A stretch of DNA of 64,000 bases. It comes from Paraktedonobacter carboxidivorans. Lineage in GTDB: Bacteria; Chloroflexota; Ktedonobacteria; Ktedonobacterales; Ktedonobacteraceae. A program made the translations under genes and the position numbers. This document shows positions 17,303-25,946 of the stretch, piece by piece (position 1 is the first letter of the stretch; every line of letters starts with the position of its first letter). Location of the stretch: assembly GCA_041156125.1 (NCBI GenBank), contig JBEVTI010000019.1:1-64000 (forward strand). The letters are read 5' to 3'. The notes under the pieces are model-generated. The model was not told where the DNA came from. It worked only from the letters and a program-made list of their open reading frames with translations, and did no database searches.

Positions 17303-17333
17303 AGTGCTTTAGACTGAAAGCGGATAAAGCACT
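17303..17333. promoter_or_regulatory. Operator-like inverted repeat between the two-component and ABC operons
   Basis: Perfect 9-base arms AGTGCTTTA (17303-17311) and TAAAGCACT (17325-17333), spacer 13 bp, lie 37 bp upstream of the ABC ATPase ATG and in the 218-bp divergent region. The form suits a dimeric NarL-type regulator. A role in controlling the ABC operon is inference. Confidence 0.5.
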
Positions 17334-17369
17334 TCTGATTACAGAGAAAAAGGAAAGAGGAACGATGCT

Positions 17370-18119
17370 ATGCAACCACCGCACATAAATGCTCTGGAGA
17401 GCCCGGTGATCGGGCCGCCGCTGATTCAGGTAGAGCACCTCTCGCGGGTCATGGGCACAGGTAGCCGAAAAACGGTTATCCTCGATGATCTCACCTTTAC
17501 CATTCCTCAAGGGAGCCTGTTTGCGATTACCGGCCCTTCTGGGAGTGGGAAGTCAACCCTGCTGAATATGCTTACGGGGATCGATAGGCCGACCAGCGGG
17601 CGCATTCTCTTTGCCGGGCAAACGCTCCAGGGAAGGAGTGAGGACGACCTGGCGCGTTGGCGCGGGAAGCAGGTGGGGATCGTGTTTCAATTCTTTCAAC
17701 TCCTGCCAACGCTGACAGTCCTGGAGAATGTCCTGCTTGCTCTGGAACTGGGCAATGGTGCAGGTCTTCCCAGGAAACGCTGGCGCGAGCGAGCAATGGT
17801 CTGCCTGGAAATGGCCCATATTTCAGGTCTTGCTCAGCGCCTTCCGGCTGAACTCTCTGGCGGCGAACAGCAACGCGTGGCAATTGCCAGATCCCTGGCC
17901 AACGATCCTCCTTTTATTGTAGCCGATGAGCCAACCGGGAACCTGGATTCGCGTACCGCCTCTCAGATCTTTGAAACGCTGGCGGGTCTGATCCAGCATC
18001 GCAAAACGGTGATCTATGTGACGCACGCGCGTGACCTGGCGAGTAGAGCGACCGGGCGTATTGGCTTGCTCGATGGACGTATTGAGGCAATGACGTCTGA
18101 GCGGAGGGGCGAATTATGA
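17370..18119 (+). CDS. MacB/LolD-like ABC transporter ATP-binding protein
   Basis: 249 residues. The ATG at 17370 has AGAGG 9 bases upstream. Walker A GPSGSGKST, Q-loop FQFFQLLPTLT, signature LSGGEQQRVAIARSL and FIVADEPTGNLDS are the hallmarks of the MacB/FtsE/LolD subfamily. It powers the large FtsX-like permease encoded next, with which it overlaps by 4 bp (ATGA). Such pairs act in mechanotransmission, antibiotic or peptide resistance, or lipoprotein handling, not in ordinary import. Confidence 0.9.
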   Translation: MQPPHINALESPVIGPPLIQVEHLSRVMGTGSRKTVILDDLTFTIPQGSLFAITGPSGSGKSTLLNMLTGIDRPTSGRILFAGQTLQGRSEDDLARWRGKQVGIVFQFFQLLPTLTVLENVLLALELGNGAGLPRKRWRERAMVCLEMAHISGLAQRLPAELSGGEQQRVAIARSLANDPPFIVADEPTGNLDSRTASQIFETLAGLIQHRKTVIYVTHARDLASRATGRIGLLDGRIEAMTSERRGEL

Positions 18120-20557
18120 CTATCCTGATTCGCAAAGTACTGATGGATATCACCAGGCGCAAGGGGCGCTCCTCGCTGATTATTCTGGGAATCGTGATTG
18201 GCGTACTGGGTCTCACAGCTATGAATGAGGCGACCAGTCTTGTCGCGGGGGCATTCTTTTATAGTACTGACCCGACAGCTATCCCAAATATTACGTGTAT
18301 TGTCAGTAACCTGCCGCCATCCGCTGCGACAGCGATTATGCACTTGCCCAATGTCGAACTGGTTCAAGCGCGCGCGCTTTATCTGACGCTCTGGCATCAT
18401 CCAGGTGGGAATGAGCAGGATGTGCTGCAAATTACTACTGCTTCCGAACCGCAAGGCCTGCCGTTGGGAGCATTCCAATTGACGAGTGGGCACATGCCCG
18501 GGCCGGGAGAGATCCTCATGGATGAGAGCGACCAGGGTTTACAGTCGCTGGCCCCAGGTTCTCTGGTAAGCGTTGACACGCTGGATGGTCAGCGCGTTTC
18601 TCTGCGTGTCGCGGGTCTCGTGGACACGCGCGGGCTGGCTATCTGGCATGTTCCCCCCGCACCTCTGGGATATGTGAGCGAGTCAGTCTTGCAACAACTG
18701 ACGCAACAGGGACAGGGTCCAACCTCCAACGATCTGCCGCGCGGTACACAGCTTCTGATCCAGACCCACGACCCCAGCAGTTCCCAGCAGACGTACCAGG
18801 CAATTCTGCGTATCCTGGCGGCAGCTCACCTGCAAGCCCAGCCATTTTCTGGAGTGCGCAATACCTCATTCGATGCCGATACACAACTGGGTGTGAGCGG
18901 TGTCCTGGCGGTCGTGCGACTGCTAACTCTTCTGATGTTATTGCTTGTCGGGATGATGACCTTTGCGCTGGTGACGACCTTTCTGACCGAACAATTTAAA
19001 GTGATTGGGACTATGAAAGCGCTTGGGGGAACTCGGTTGCCTATTGTAGGGAGTTATCTTCTCACGCTCACTATCTACAGTCTCAGCGGTACCGTGCCTG
19101 GCATTGCTCTCGGCCTCGTCGCTGGCTATCAGTTCGCGGCCCATCTCGCCACCTCAGCGCAGATCCAGGTTGGTAACCTGATGTTACCGGTAGCTGTGGG
19201 ACCATTCCAGGTAGCTCCGTGGGTTCTGGTGGCCAGCGTATTGACAGGCATCTTTCTTCCTCTTCTGGCCAGTCTGTGGCCATTATGGACTGGAACTGCG
19301 ATCACGGTTCACCAGGCTCTGGCATCCTATGGTGTGCGTGTTGAAGCATATTCACGGACTCCCATCTGGGGACGAGCATTGCGTTGGGTACCACAGACAG
19401 CCTGGTTGGGCCTGCGCGGCCTCTTTCGCAAGCCTGCGCGGGTGATACTCACGCTATCAGCGCTTGCTCTTGCCAGCGCGGTCTTTTTCTCTATCCAACT
19501 TATCGATATCTCTCTGTGGACGAATTTTACATACGTCAGTAATGTTTACCATAGCGACCTGCGCATCGATCTTGGCAGTTCGCTTGGTGACGCGGTGCCA
19601 GCCGAACCTGTGCTTACCGCGTTGCAAGCGCTACCTCATGTCGCGCGAGTCGAGCCAATAGACCCTATGCCCATCTCGATTGCACACCGTGTGCTGGAGA
19701 TCAATGGCCTGCTAGCGGACACCCATCTCTATCAACCTGTGCTTGTCAGCGGGCGCTGGCTGCGTTCGCATGAGCTAAATACGCTGGTTGTCAATGACTC
19801 GGCGGTTACATATCTGCATCTAAAGGTAGGAGAGCAGGTGCCAGTTCAGCTTGGTGAGCAACTGTCCTACCTGACCATTGTGGGTATTGTCCACGAGGTA
19901 AGCGGAATTTCTGGCAGCGCCAATCCAGCAGGGCGACTTGGAGAGACCTTTACGACACTTGATACACTCAATCAATTGCGCCACCTTGCTCCTGGAGCTG
20001 CGGAAAGACTCTGGCTGCAAGCGAACGATCATTCTCCCCAGGCGCTTCAGGCCTTGCAGCAGCGGGTGAACACAACGCTGAGTGCGCTTGGTTTGAGTGA
20101 TGGATCGGCGTTGGTCCTCACGCAGGATCTTTCAGGCGTTTCGGGTACCATGCAGATGATTGCTATCCTCTTCGATATAGCCGCCATCCTGGTCGCGCTG
20201 ATCGGACTTCTGAGCCTCTTCCATACCCTGGCTACATCGGTCCTGGAGCGCCGTCTGGAGATCGGCATTCTGCGCGCCATCGGAGCGACGAACTGGCATA
20301 TGGGAGTTATCTTTGGGATCGAGGGGTTGGCATTAGCTCTGATTGCCTGGGGCAGCGGGATCGTTCTCGGACTGCCACTAACCCTCAGCATTCTAAGTCT
20401 GCTGGATAGCTACATGGGGCCAATCGATCTTGCGTTCCAACCACTGACCCTGCCTCTCACTCTGTTCTTTGTCGTGCTGGTCGCTGGCCTGGCAAGCTTT
20501 GGTCCTATCCTGACAGCCTCGCGAGTGCGTGTGCGCACCGCTTTGCGCTACGAATGA
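18116..20557 (+). CDS. FtsX-like/MacB-type ABC permease, two FtsX domains
   Basis: 813 residues. An N-terminal helix (IRKVLMDITRRKGRSSLIIL) is followed by an extracytoplasmic MacB periplasmic-core-like region, a three-helix FtsX block (about 265-400), a second helix near 440-465 with another outside domain, and a final three-helix FtsX block (about 685-800). The duplicated layout gives about eight helices. Conserved ends such as LEIGILRAIGATNWHMGVIF fit the family. In Gram-positive-like or monoderm cells these permeases release peptides or lipids, or sense drugs with a two-component partner, consistent with the divergent kinase/regulator genes. Confidence 0.88.
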   Translation: MTILIRKVLMDITRRKGRSSLIILGIVIGVLGLTAMNEATSLVAGAFFYSTDPTAIPNITCIVSNLPPSAATAIMHLPNVELVQARALYLTLWHHPGGNEQDVLQITTASEPQGLPLGAFQLTSGHMPGPGEILMDESDQGLQSLAPGSLVSVDTLDGQRVSLRVAGLVDTRGLAIWHVPPAPLGYVSESVLQQLTQQGQGPTSNDLPRGTQLLIQTHDPSSSQQTYQAILRILAAAHLQAQPFSGVRNTSFDADTQLGVSGVLAVVRLLTLLMLLLVGMMTFALVTTFLTEQFKVIGTMKALGGTRLPIVGSYLLTLTIYSLSGTVPGIALGLVAGYQFAAHLATSAQIQVGNLMLPVAVGPFQVAPWVLVASVLTGIFLPLLASLWPLWTGTAITVHQALASYGVRVEAYSRTPIWGRALRWVPQTAWLGLRGLFRKPARVILTLSALALASAVFFSIQLIDISLWTNFTYVSNVYHSDLRIDLGSSLGDAVPAEPVLTALQALPHVARVEPIDPMPISIAHRVLEINGLLADTHLYQPVLVSGRWLRSHELNTLVVNDSAVTYLHLKVGEQVPVQLGEQLSYLTIVGIVHEVSGISGSANPAGRLGETFTTLDTLNQLRHLAPGAAERLWLQANDHSPQALQALQQRVNTTLSALGLSDGSALVLTQDLSGVSGTMQMIAILFDIAAILVALIGLLSLFHTLATSVLERRLEIGILRAIGATNWHMGVIFGIEGLALALIAWGSGIVLGLPLTLSILSLLDSYMGPIDLAFQPLTLPLTLFFVVLVAGLASFGPILTASRVRVRTALRYE

Positions 20558-20601
20558 GTGGAGCAGCATCTTGACATTTTTGCACTAAAAAGGAGATAAA
20601 C

Positions 20602-21135
20602 ATGTTTGACGATGAACGCGACGAGGACAGACCTCGAGCAAGAAAATACTGGCCCTCTTTGATCCTATCAGGGGTAGTGCTGATAGGGATAGGCTTGCTC
20701 CTGCTCTGGCAGTTCCATCCCTGGTATCGTGCATCGGGTGGGAATACCACCGTGACTGGAACGATGACAACTGCAACAGATAGTACAACTACTAAACAGC
20801 CAGAAGGACAACCAGACCCGCCGATTTACTGGCAAACAATCGAGGAGAATATCGCTCAGGGGTTGCACCTGACGCTAGCTCAAGCCAAAGCCAGCTTACA
20901 GCCTCCGCCTGGCGAGCGGAACAGCCTGGGGATTGAGCATGTGGCAAGCAAGCAGGGAGTCTCCACGGCGCAATTGCGTATAATTGAGATCAACGCCATC
21001 CAGAAAGGCCACGACCTCCTTGTCAAAATGGGCATCCTGACCAAACAGGGATCAGATCAGGGGATGCAGACCATCAAACAATGGGATCAGGCGACCTTGG
21101 ATGATCATGTGACTGGCTGGTTCTTGAACAACTGA
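20602..21135 (+). CDS. Single-pass membrane protein of unknown function in the ABC operon
   Basis: 177 residues. A charged N-terminus (MFDDERDEDRPRARK), one membrane helix (about 17-37), a Thr/Ser-rich linker and an outside domain of about 120 residues rich in helices (LTLAQAKASLQPPPG, STAQLRIIEINAIQKG, WDQATLDDHVTGWFLN). AAAAAGGAGA precedes the ATG. It starts 44 bp after the FtsX-like gene in the same direction, so it may be an accessory or substrate-facing component of that transporter. I recognise no family. Confidence 0.7.
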   Translation: MFDDERDEDRPRARKYWPSLILSGVVLIGIGLLLLWQFHPWYRASGGNTTVTGTMTTATDSTTTKQPEGQPDPPIYWQTIEENIAQGLHLTLAQAKASLQPPPGERNSLGIEHVASKQGVSTAQLRIIEINAIQKGHDLLVKMGILTKQGSDQGMQTIKQWDQATLDDHVTGWFLNN

Positions 21136-21206
21136 AACGTGTTGCGTGCTTTTTGCCTTTCTTCTCGCGCTATCCGTTGTTATCGTATATCCAGGCGAAA
21201 CGTTTG

Positions 21207-21310
21207 CTAGACCTCTCGACCGGGGCTGCCCGTCAACACGCTGATCTCTATAGCTTCGGCCATGAGTCGGTAGCCCTCGTCATTTGGATGATTATGGACC
21301 CTGGGTAGCA
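21207..21310 (-). pseudogene. Remnant of an SGNH/GDSL-type hydrolase C-terminus
   Basis: The minus strand reads ...HNHPNDEGYRLMAEAIE... and stops at 21207-21209. HPND-x-GYR-x-MA-x-AI is the usual C-terminal block of SGNH hydrolases, holding the catalytic Asp/His region. No matching upstream part exists: the frame runs into the 3' end of the DUF4385 gene. Only about 33 codons remain, so this is a gene fragment left by deletion or rearrangement. Confidence 0.5.
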
Positions 21311-21322
21311 TACCACAAGCGC

Positions 21323-21880
21323 TCACGAGCCGCTTTGCTTGCCCTTATTCTGCTCATTATCCTCATTCCCCTTATGCTTCTCCTGGTGGCGTTGGCGGAG
21401 GAGCAGGTAGGTGGGGTCTGACTTCGCGAGCAGGTATTTCTCGTAGAAGACGCTCGCCGCCAGCGCCTTCTCGCTCGTCTGCCAGTCGGCCTCCTGGGGA
21501 CGAATGGAGGCCGTCTCTTCCTCGGAACGTTCCTGGCGAGGCTTTGTATACTTGCGGCCCGAGGCATGATTGGCGTAGCGGCGCGCGCGCGTATAGCCCA
21601 TCTGCAAAAACTTGCGCGCCATATCCATGCCCACAAAGTCCTGCTGGTCCCTGTAGGCCAGGAAAAGCTGATAGATCTTTTCCGCGGACTCCCTGGCAAT
21701 CTCGAGGGTGCGAAAGCGCCAGTGCGGCAGTATCTCGGACTTATACGGCTCTACCAGCAGGACACCCTGTTCCCCCTTGCCGATGCGATACAGATCGGGC
21801 CGTTGCCGAAAGTCAAGCGTCCCATAATCGAGCGAGTAGTCAAACGTGCCGCTCGTCTCCTTCCGTTTCTTTTCACGCAT
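21323..21880 (-). CDS. DUF4385 family protein
   Basis: 185 residues from the ATG at 21878-21880 (a TTG four codons upstream is less likely). The core matches the DUF4385 pattern as I know it: TFDYSLDYGTLDFRQRPDLY, GEQGVLLVEPYKSEILPHW, AYRDQQDFVGMDMARKFLQM and RRYANHASGRKY. The tail is charged and repetitive (KHKGNEDNEQNKGKQ). The function is unknown. The protein is soluble with no signal peptide. It appears monocistronic and lies against a hydrolase remnant on its 3' side. Confidence 0.8.
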   Translation of the reverse strand: MREKKRKETSGTFDYSLDYGTLDFRQRPDLYRIGKGEQGVLLVEPYKSEILPHWRFRTLEIARESAEKIYQLFLAYRDQQDFVGMDMARKFLQMGYTRARRYANHASGRKYTKPRQERSEEETASIRPQEADWQTSEKALAASVFYEKYLLAKSDPTYLLLRQRHQEKHKGNEDNEQNKGKQSGS

Positions 21881-22192
21881 ACCCTGTCTCAATGCCTTTC
21901 TCTTGTGCTTCGTAGTAGTTTAGCATCCCGCCACAATTCATGCCACACCCCTTGTAGAGCAAAACCATAAACACAGACCTATGTTGTTTGGCGAATAAAA
22001 CTCGCTTTTCTGACTCATATTGTTTTCCGTAAATGCGGATGCAACACGAGTGAGGCTGGCCGTTTGACCAACATGAGTCTGGCCGCATTGCAACAAGAAG
22101 AAGACTTGCAGGGCTTGCCCCTTCTAAAAAGAAGCGTTTGCTCTGGAGAATAGCAAAACGCGTGAGAGCGCTCTGCCTAAAGGTTTGAACGG

Positions 22193-22249
22193 GCAAGACG
22201 GGTGGAATGTGCCGCGACGCGGGCAAGCGGCACATTCCACCCGTCTTGC
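22193..22249. terminator. 23-bp perfect inverted repeat, probable terminator
   Basis: Arms 22193-22215 and 22227-22249 are perfectly complementary with an 11-base loop. It lies about 85 bp beyond the 3' end of the minus-strand gene at 22334-22708. There is no T tract, so the terminator role is tentative. Otherwise 21881-22333 holds no gene that I recognise. Confidence 0.55.
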
Positions 22250-22333
22250 AAGAAAACAGTCGTGAAGAGAGAGTCTGCCTGTTTTCTCAGATCTCCTGCG
22301 TGATGGTGCAATCCCGCGTCATCATGCTCTGGT

Positions 22334-22708
22334 CTACAAAAGAATGATGTCAAAGAAATTCTGGGGATCGTATCTGACCTGTACCGTGCTGCCGGGAGCG
22401 ATGGGATATGTTCTGAGATCGAGCCAGGCATCCATCTCGACGGTAAAAGGGGCACCATCGAAGCGTGGTCTGACCTCGACCTCTACGACGTAGCCGACCA
22501 GTGGCGGGACAGCCTGACCCATTTCTTGGATACTCAGGACAGTTGCAGTGCCTTCGGAACTGCTGAGCAGCAATTCGTTGCGCAGCTTCTTATGCGCTTC
22601 CAGTGTGAAGCGAGATACTTCTGCATCATAAGCCATCGCCTGGGGCAAGGGCGTCCCGGCAGGCGCTGCCAGAATCTCATGCTGTTTCGCTTTGCGTTTG
22701 CCAAACAT
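22334..22708 (-). CDS. Small conserved-looking soluble protein of unknown function
   Basis: 124 residues from the ATG at 22706-22708, which has GAGAGAGG upstream on the minus strand. The N-terminus is basic (MFGKRKAKQHEI), a helical part follows, and then a beta-rich domain (ATVLSIQEMGQAVPPLVGYV, RFDGAPFTVEMDAWLDLR, GSTVQVRYDPQNFFDIILL). The second half resembles small OB- or barrel-like domains of the kind 'PGTxVxVxYDPxNP' found in actinobacterial and Chloroflexi proteins of unknown role. No membrane segment in this version. Divergent from the ABC exporter genes at 22.8 kb. Confidence 0.7.
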   Translation of the reverse strand: MFGKRKAKQHEILAAPAGTPLPQAMAYDAEVSRFTLEAHKKLRNELLLSSSEGTATVLSIQEMGQAVPPLVGYVVEVEVRPRFDGAPFTVEMDAWLDLRTYPIAPGSTVQVRYDPQNFFDIILL

Positions 22709-22777
22709 CGTTACCTCTCTCCATTGCGCTATTTCACAGCGATATGAGCTAGCCACTCAAGCACAGAGAACATATCT

Positions 22778-23706
22778 ATGCAAACGATCCAATGCGCTTT
22801 TTGTCGCAGATGGTTTTTTTCAAGGCTGTCGATGATCTCTCATTGTCAGTGCCGACAGGCACCGTCTTTGGACTGCTGGGAGCCAATGGAGCTGGCAAAA
22901 CCACGACCATCCATCTGCTCCTGGGTCTGCTCGAACCAACGAGTGGCACCGCTCATGTCCTGGGCTTCGATACAAGGAAACAGGCAGCCTCCATTCGTGT
23001 ACGCACAGGCTCCTTACTTGAGTCCAATGGACTCTATGAGCGCATGACGGCGCAAGATAACCTGGCGTTCTACGGGCTGATTTATCATATGCCGCGTCAG
23101 CAGAGGGAGGCTCGGATCAAAGAGCTGCTCACCCACTTGGATTTGTGGGATCGACGCTACGATAGGCCTGCCACGTGGAGCCGTGGCATGAAGCAAAAAC
23201 TCGCGCTCGCGCGCGTCCTGCTGCATCGTCCAGCCCTGGTTTTTCTCGATGAGCCAACGGCTGGTCTGGACCCGCTGGCGGCGACCACACTGAATAAAGA
23301 CCTGATGCGCCTGGTCAAGCAGGAAGGCATGACCGTCTTCCTGAATACGCATAATCTCGCGGATGCCGAAAAATACTGTGACCAGGTTGGAGTCATTCGT
23401 GACGGTAGCCTGTTAGCTGTAGGCAACCCTGATGTCCTGCGCCTGAAGCTCGGTGGCTCCCAGGTAGAGATTCTGGGATCTGGCTTTCACGAACAGCTTG
23501 TGCAGCGGCTGCGTCAGCAACCAGGGATTCTGGAAGTGGCAGTCTATGCAAATCGCCTGGTAATCAGGCTTAACGACACACGCGAGGTCGCGCCACTCAT
23601 CAGCCTGATTGTGCGCGAGGGCGGCATCGTTGAGGAGGTCCTGCGCGAACACGGCAGTCTGGCAGAAGTTTTTCTGAGTTTGCTGGAGGAGAATACAGCA
23701 TGTTAG
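22778..23706 (+). CDS. ABC-2-type transporter ATP-binding protein with an N-terminal frameshift
   Basis: The main frame (from 22792) has Walker A GANGAGKTTT, signature-region WSRGMKQKLALARVLL, VFLDEPTAGLDP and the C-terminal domain of drug/Na+ exporter ATPases, about 304 residues. However, its own N-terminus lacks the usual first strand. The missing part (MQTIQCAFCRRWFF) is encoded from the ATG at 22778 in the neighbouring frame, and the two join if a run of seven T (22814-22820) is read as eight or the ribosome slips by -1 there. So the gene either carries a real or sequencing frameshift or uses slippage. The permease gene overlaps its end by 7 bp. Confidence 0.8.
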
Positions 23707-24416
23707 ATATCTGGGCAATGTACTGGAAAGAATGCAAAGAGCTTTACTTCCAGGGGAACAGGGCAGTGCTCTTATTCTTACTGGTCGTAGCTTCACTGGG
23801 GATCTGGTTGCCGTTCCAGGTAGGGCAGGCGTGGCTAGATCTCCCGCTTATCGCTGTCCTGCTGCTTGCTATCGGCCCTGTGCTGTTCACCTTCCCTTTT
23901 ACCGCGGATAGTTTTGCTGGCGAACGTGAGCGGCATACGCTGGAATCACTTTTAGCCACGAGCCTCTCCGATGGCAGCATTATTGCGGGCAAGATCGCGG
24001 CTCTACTTACCATGTCATGGGTCATGACTCTGACCAGTCTACTGGCAGGCTTCGCGGTAGCAAATATACACGCAAATGGGCATCTATGGAGTTTTTACTC
24101 TCCTGATCGTCTGCTGATGACAGTGCTGTTGAGCCTGACATTCTCTGTCTTGCTCATCACAATCGGCATCCTGATCTCACTGCGTGCAACAACTGTACGG
24201 CAGGCGCAGCAGATACTTGGCAGTAGCATAGCCGTGCTAGGACTGGCCAGTTCTCTACTGAGCACACAACTGGCGCACCTGCCCTTTGTCATCCAGCTTC
24301 AAGGCTTCAGCGAGGGAGAAATACTCCCTCTGATGATTGGCTGTACCGCGCTGCTGGACGTACTTCTCATTTTATTCGTGCAAAAGCGCTTTCAGCGCTC
24401 GCGTCTCATTTTGTAA
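23700..24416 (+). CDS. ABC-2-type transporter permease
   Basis: 238 residues, six membrane segments (first about 23-55, last about 210-230). The region FTADSFAGERERHTLESLLATSLSDGSIIAGKI is the typical cytoplasmic loop of ABC-2 permeases. It overlaps the ATPase gene by 7 bp and therefore forms its partner. The substrate is unknown. Transcription probably ends at the hairpins at 24490-24519 or 24557-24619. Confidence 0.85.
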   Translation: MLDIWAMYWKECKELYFQGNRAVLLFLLVVASLGIWLPFQVGQAWLDLPLIAVLLLAIGPVLFTFPFTADSFAGERERHTLESLLATSLSDGSIIAGKIAALLTMSWVMTLTSLLAGFAVANIHANGHLWSFYSPDRLLMTVLLSLTFSVLLITIGILISLRATTVRQAQQILGSSIAVLGLASSLLSTQLAHLPFVIQLQGFSEGEILPLMIGCTALLDVLLILFVQKRFQRSRLIL

Positions 24417-24489
24417 ATCCCAGGATTATCCTGGCCTTACGCGACCTCGCAGTTTTGGGAGGTGAAAGCAAAACTGAGAGGAGAGGCAG

Positions 24490-24519
24490 CCATAGCCTGC
24501 AAAAGCTTGCAGGCTATGG
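24490..24519 (+). terminator. Stem-loop downstream of the ABC-2 permease gene
   Basis: 13-base perfect arms (24490-24502 and 24507-24519) with a 4-base loop, about 75 bp after the stop. A T-rich stretch follows 10 bases later. Possible terminator. Confidence 0.5.
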
Positions 24520-24556
24520 TGGTAAGAGATATTTTTCATCAGCGAAAAAAGAGGCA

Positions 24557-24619
24557 CTCAACTCTCCCTTGCTTGCTTTGTGAGATGTCGCAGAAGCAGG
24601 CAAGCAAGGGAGAGTTGAG
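24557..24619. terminator. 20-bp perfect inverted repeat between convergent genes
   Basis: Arms 24557-24576 and 24600-24619 are perfectly complementary, with a loop of 23 bases. It lies between the rightward ABC-2 genes and the leftward L7/L12-like gene, suiting a bidirectional terminator. No strong T tract. Confidence 0.5.
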
Positions 24620-24666
24620 AGATCGGCGCTTAGCTCGGTTGGTCTTTGGCGACAGAAGAGATTTCC

Positions 24667-24918
24667 CTACATTGCGTTGATGGCGTTTTGGGCCTCTTGT
24701 AGACCAACGTTATAGAGACTGCGGTAGAGTTTGATGGCTTTCATTTTGTCACCTGACTGCAACGCTTCGCGGATGGCTCTGATCTCTGGCGGCTCTGACG
24801 GCATGAGCTCTGTCGGGTTGATGTTCAGGCGAATGAGCAATTGCTGCATCATTGCTTCCATCCGGTTCATCTTGGTGACTAATTGGTCCACACGCCTGTA
24901 ATACTCTTGCTCATTCAT
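24667..24918 (-). CDS. Small protein with a ribosomal L7/L12 C-terminal-like motif
   Basis: 83 residues from the ATG at 24916-24918 (AAAGGGAT upstream). An N-terminal helix (VDQLVTKMNRMEAMMQQLLIRLNI) suits a coiled-coil dimer. The end, KMKAIKLYRSLYNVGLQEAQNAI, follows the helix-turn-helix of the L7/L12 C-terminal domain (xxAIKxYRxxxxxGLxEAxxxV). Such stand-alone proteins occur in many bacteria without assigned function. It is not a true bL12: the length is short, and the acidic Ala-rich hinge is missing. Confidence 0.7.
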   Translation of the reverse strand: MNEQEYYRRVDQLVTKMNRMEAMMQQLLIRLNINPTELMPSEPPEIRAIREALQSGDKMKAIKLYRSLYNVGLQEAQNAINAM

Positions 24919-25284
24919 GAATCGTATCCCTTTCTGGGCTTGAGCGCTCTTTGACGGCCCTGCATTAAGGAGCAGGCTTTTTGACAGACGTCTTGTTGAG
25001 AGCACCTGTCTCGCGAATAAGAAAGAGGATAGCAGAAAACTTCTCTACTGACTGTGAGTTGGATCTCTTTTCGGTAAAGATTGGCTTTGCCTCTCCGATT
25101 TGGCTCGTTTGCTTGCTTTCGGTATGGTCCCATGGTGTTTTCCCATATGTGCAGGTTCGTAAGAGCTTGCTCAGATCTCAATGGCTTGAAAAAGGATCTA
25201 CTGAGCCATAACATGTTATGATCATTTCAACACATAGAACACGCTTAAGAAAAATCTCTTTCCCTGATCAAGGAGAATATAGCA

Positions 25285-25540
25285 ATGCCCCTGAAGACGC
25301 AAGTAGCCACTGAAATTGCGCGTTTCCTGGCCAATCATCCAACGTCTGAACAGATCGTGGCATTTCATCCCTCTCCTGAGGTTGCTGAAAGAGCCTATGA
25401 GCTTATGCATACCGAACGAGAGAGAGGGTTCTCTGACGGCAGAGGAACTGCAAGAACTTGAGAGCTATCTGGTGATTGAGCATTTGATGGAACTGGTGAA
25501 ACTCGAAGCACAGCGCCAACTCAAGCAACAGGCGTCTTGA
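25285..25540 (+). pseudogene. Frameshifted small soluble protein gene
   Basis: The ATG at 25285 has AAGGAG at 25270-25275 and encodes MPLKTQVATEIARFLANHP..., continuing for 58 codons to a stop at 25459-25461. The expected remainder (LTAEELQELESYLVIEHLME and LVKLEAQRQL) is in the +1 frame up to 25540. The two parts together look like a family of about 80-residue proteins common in Chloroflexi and cyanobacteria (NHPTxEQIxAFxPS ... EREGxLTxEExxELExY ... EHLMxLxKA). The break lies in a GA-dinucleotide run (about 25412-25421); removing 4 bases restores the consensus. Its function is unknown. Confidence 0.65.
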
Positions 25541-25601
25541 ACGTATGCGCAGAAAACTTGCAACTACTCAGGTCCCTTGGGTTGCGGATGCATGCGGCAT
25601 G

Positions 25602-25630
25602 TTGTTCTGTGGATTAGGCTGTGCTATACT
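25602..25630 (+). promoter_or_regulatory. Candidate extended -10 promoter
   Basis: TTGTTC at 25602-25607 and TATACT at 25625-25630 with a 17-bp spacer and a TG-N extension. It lies about 320 bp upstream of the methyltransferase gene. Between them, 25631-25946 contains only very short frames (one of 11 codons after a good GGAGGA site near 25696), and I see no recognisable gene. Confidence 0.4.
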
Positions 25631-25946
25631 AGCTCAGCTACCTGACAGAACACGCTCGTCAGTGGCTTTCTACGTAGTGTTGCATAGCATGGCAGGAGGA
25701 ATGCTTCTGTATGAATGATGTTCTCCGCGCATTGAAGACGCACTAATTCTCCGGGTCACAGAAACACACCGATTGGTACTGCCTGGAGAAATGCCGTCGA
25801 TGAGCAGGTATTTGCGCTCCTGCACTCTCATTTTCTGCTCCCCGCACAGGGTAGATCTTCCTGGTGATGCATGATACACCAGGCGATGCATCATACCCTG
25901 GAGAGAGCAATCGTTCAAAAAATGGACTTGTGAGAGGAACCATCCT

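Noticed and set aside
25696..25744. Very short frames (5 and 11 codons) behind a good GGAGGA site
   Set aside because: Could be leader peptides, but there is no attenuator structure that I can support.
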